A stretch of DNA of 6,563 bases, from assembly GCA_945788675.1 (NCBI GenBank), contig CALZMY010000029.1, forward strand, positions 1 through 6,563, written 5' to 3'. The stretch comes from an uncultured Gammaproteobacteria bacterium. Its GTDB lineage: Bacteria; Pseudomonadota; Gammaproteobacteria; SZUA-140. The first letter of the stretch is position 1, and each line of letters opens with the position of its first letter. The position numbers and the translations under genes are program-made. The notes under the pieces were generated by a model. It was not told the origin of the DNA. It did not search any database and saw only the letters and a list, made by a program, of their open reading frames with translations. This document shows positions 6,543 to 6,563 of this stretch, in pieces.

Positions 6543-6563
6543 TTAATATGTAAACAACCACGG
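6543..6563 (-). CDS. leuD: Probable 3' end of leuD (3-isopropylmalate dehydratase small subunit), cut by the window edge
   Basis: Reading the - strand from the right edge gives CCG TGG TTG TTT ACA TAT TAA, that is PWLFTY followed by a stop. From memory, LeuD proteins of Pseudomonas-type gammaproteobacteria end in a PWLF-containing tail, and leuD is normally immediately upstream of leuB. The 32-base gap to the leuB start is right for an operon. Only six codons are visible, so the call depends mostly on gene order. LeuD with LeuC isomerises 2-isopropylmalate to 3-isopropylmalate. Confidence 0.55.
   Translation of the reverse strand, partial: PWLFTY

Overview
The window reads as a piece of a gammaproteobacterial chromosome of mid GC content. 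The strongest pointer is a full-length FimV/HubP polar landmark protein, a family typical of Gammaproteobacteria and related Betaproteobacteria. It lies directly downstream of leuB and asd in the familiar order leuD-leuB-asd-fimV. Genus cannot be fixed from the sequence; a Pseudomonas- or Chromatiales-like lineage is an inference only.

Layout. A complete class II tRNA-Leu(CAA) sits at the left edge on the + strand (25-111), with a consensus -10 box and a GC-rich discriminator in front of it. A gene-poor stretch of about 296 bases follows (112-407). It holds one weak unrecognised 38-codon ORF on the - strand, an inverted repeat and no convincing intrinsic terminator. Everything from 408 to the right edge is on the - strand and would be transcribed right to left: the last codons of a probable leuD (6543-6563, cut by the window), leuB (5434-6510), asd (4366-5391), fimV (1170-4277) and a 233-aa membrane protein resembling the EcfT/CbiQ transmembrane component of ECF transporters (408-1109). 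Gaps are short (32, 42, 88 and 60 bases) and no intrinsic terminator is visible between these genes, so a single operon or read-through transcription is plausible.

Function. LeuD and LeuB belong to the isopropylmalate branch of leucine synthesis. Asd makes aspartate semialdehyde, the branch point to lysine/diaminopimelate, threonine and methionine. FimV is a peptidoglycan-binding inner-membrane hub that organises the cell pole and type IV pilus machinery; it has no metabolic link to its neighbours, and the linkage is simply a conserved arrangement. The EcfT-like gene is the least expected member: no ATPase or substrate-binding partner is visible beside it, and its coupling motifs look degenerate.

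Most of the window is ordinary housekeeping sequence. The items worth a second look are the orphan EcfT-like protein, the extreme acidic and arginine-free cytoplasmic region of FimV with its in-frame hexanucleotide repeat, the small ORF after the EcfT-like gene, and a possible stable-RNA-type promoter pointing antisense through the tRNA. I did not find a convincing new multi-gene system.
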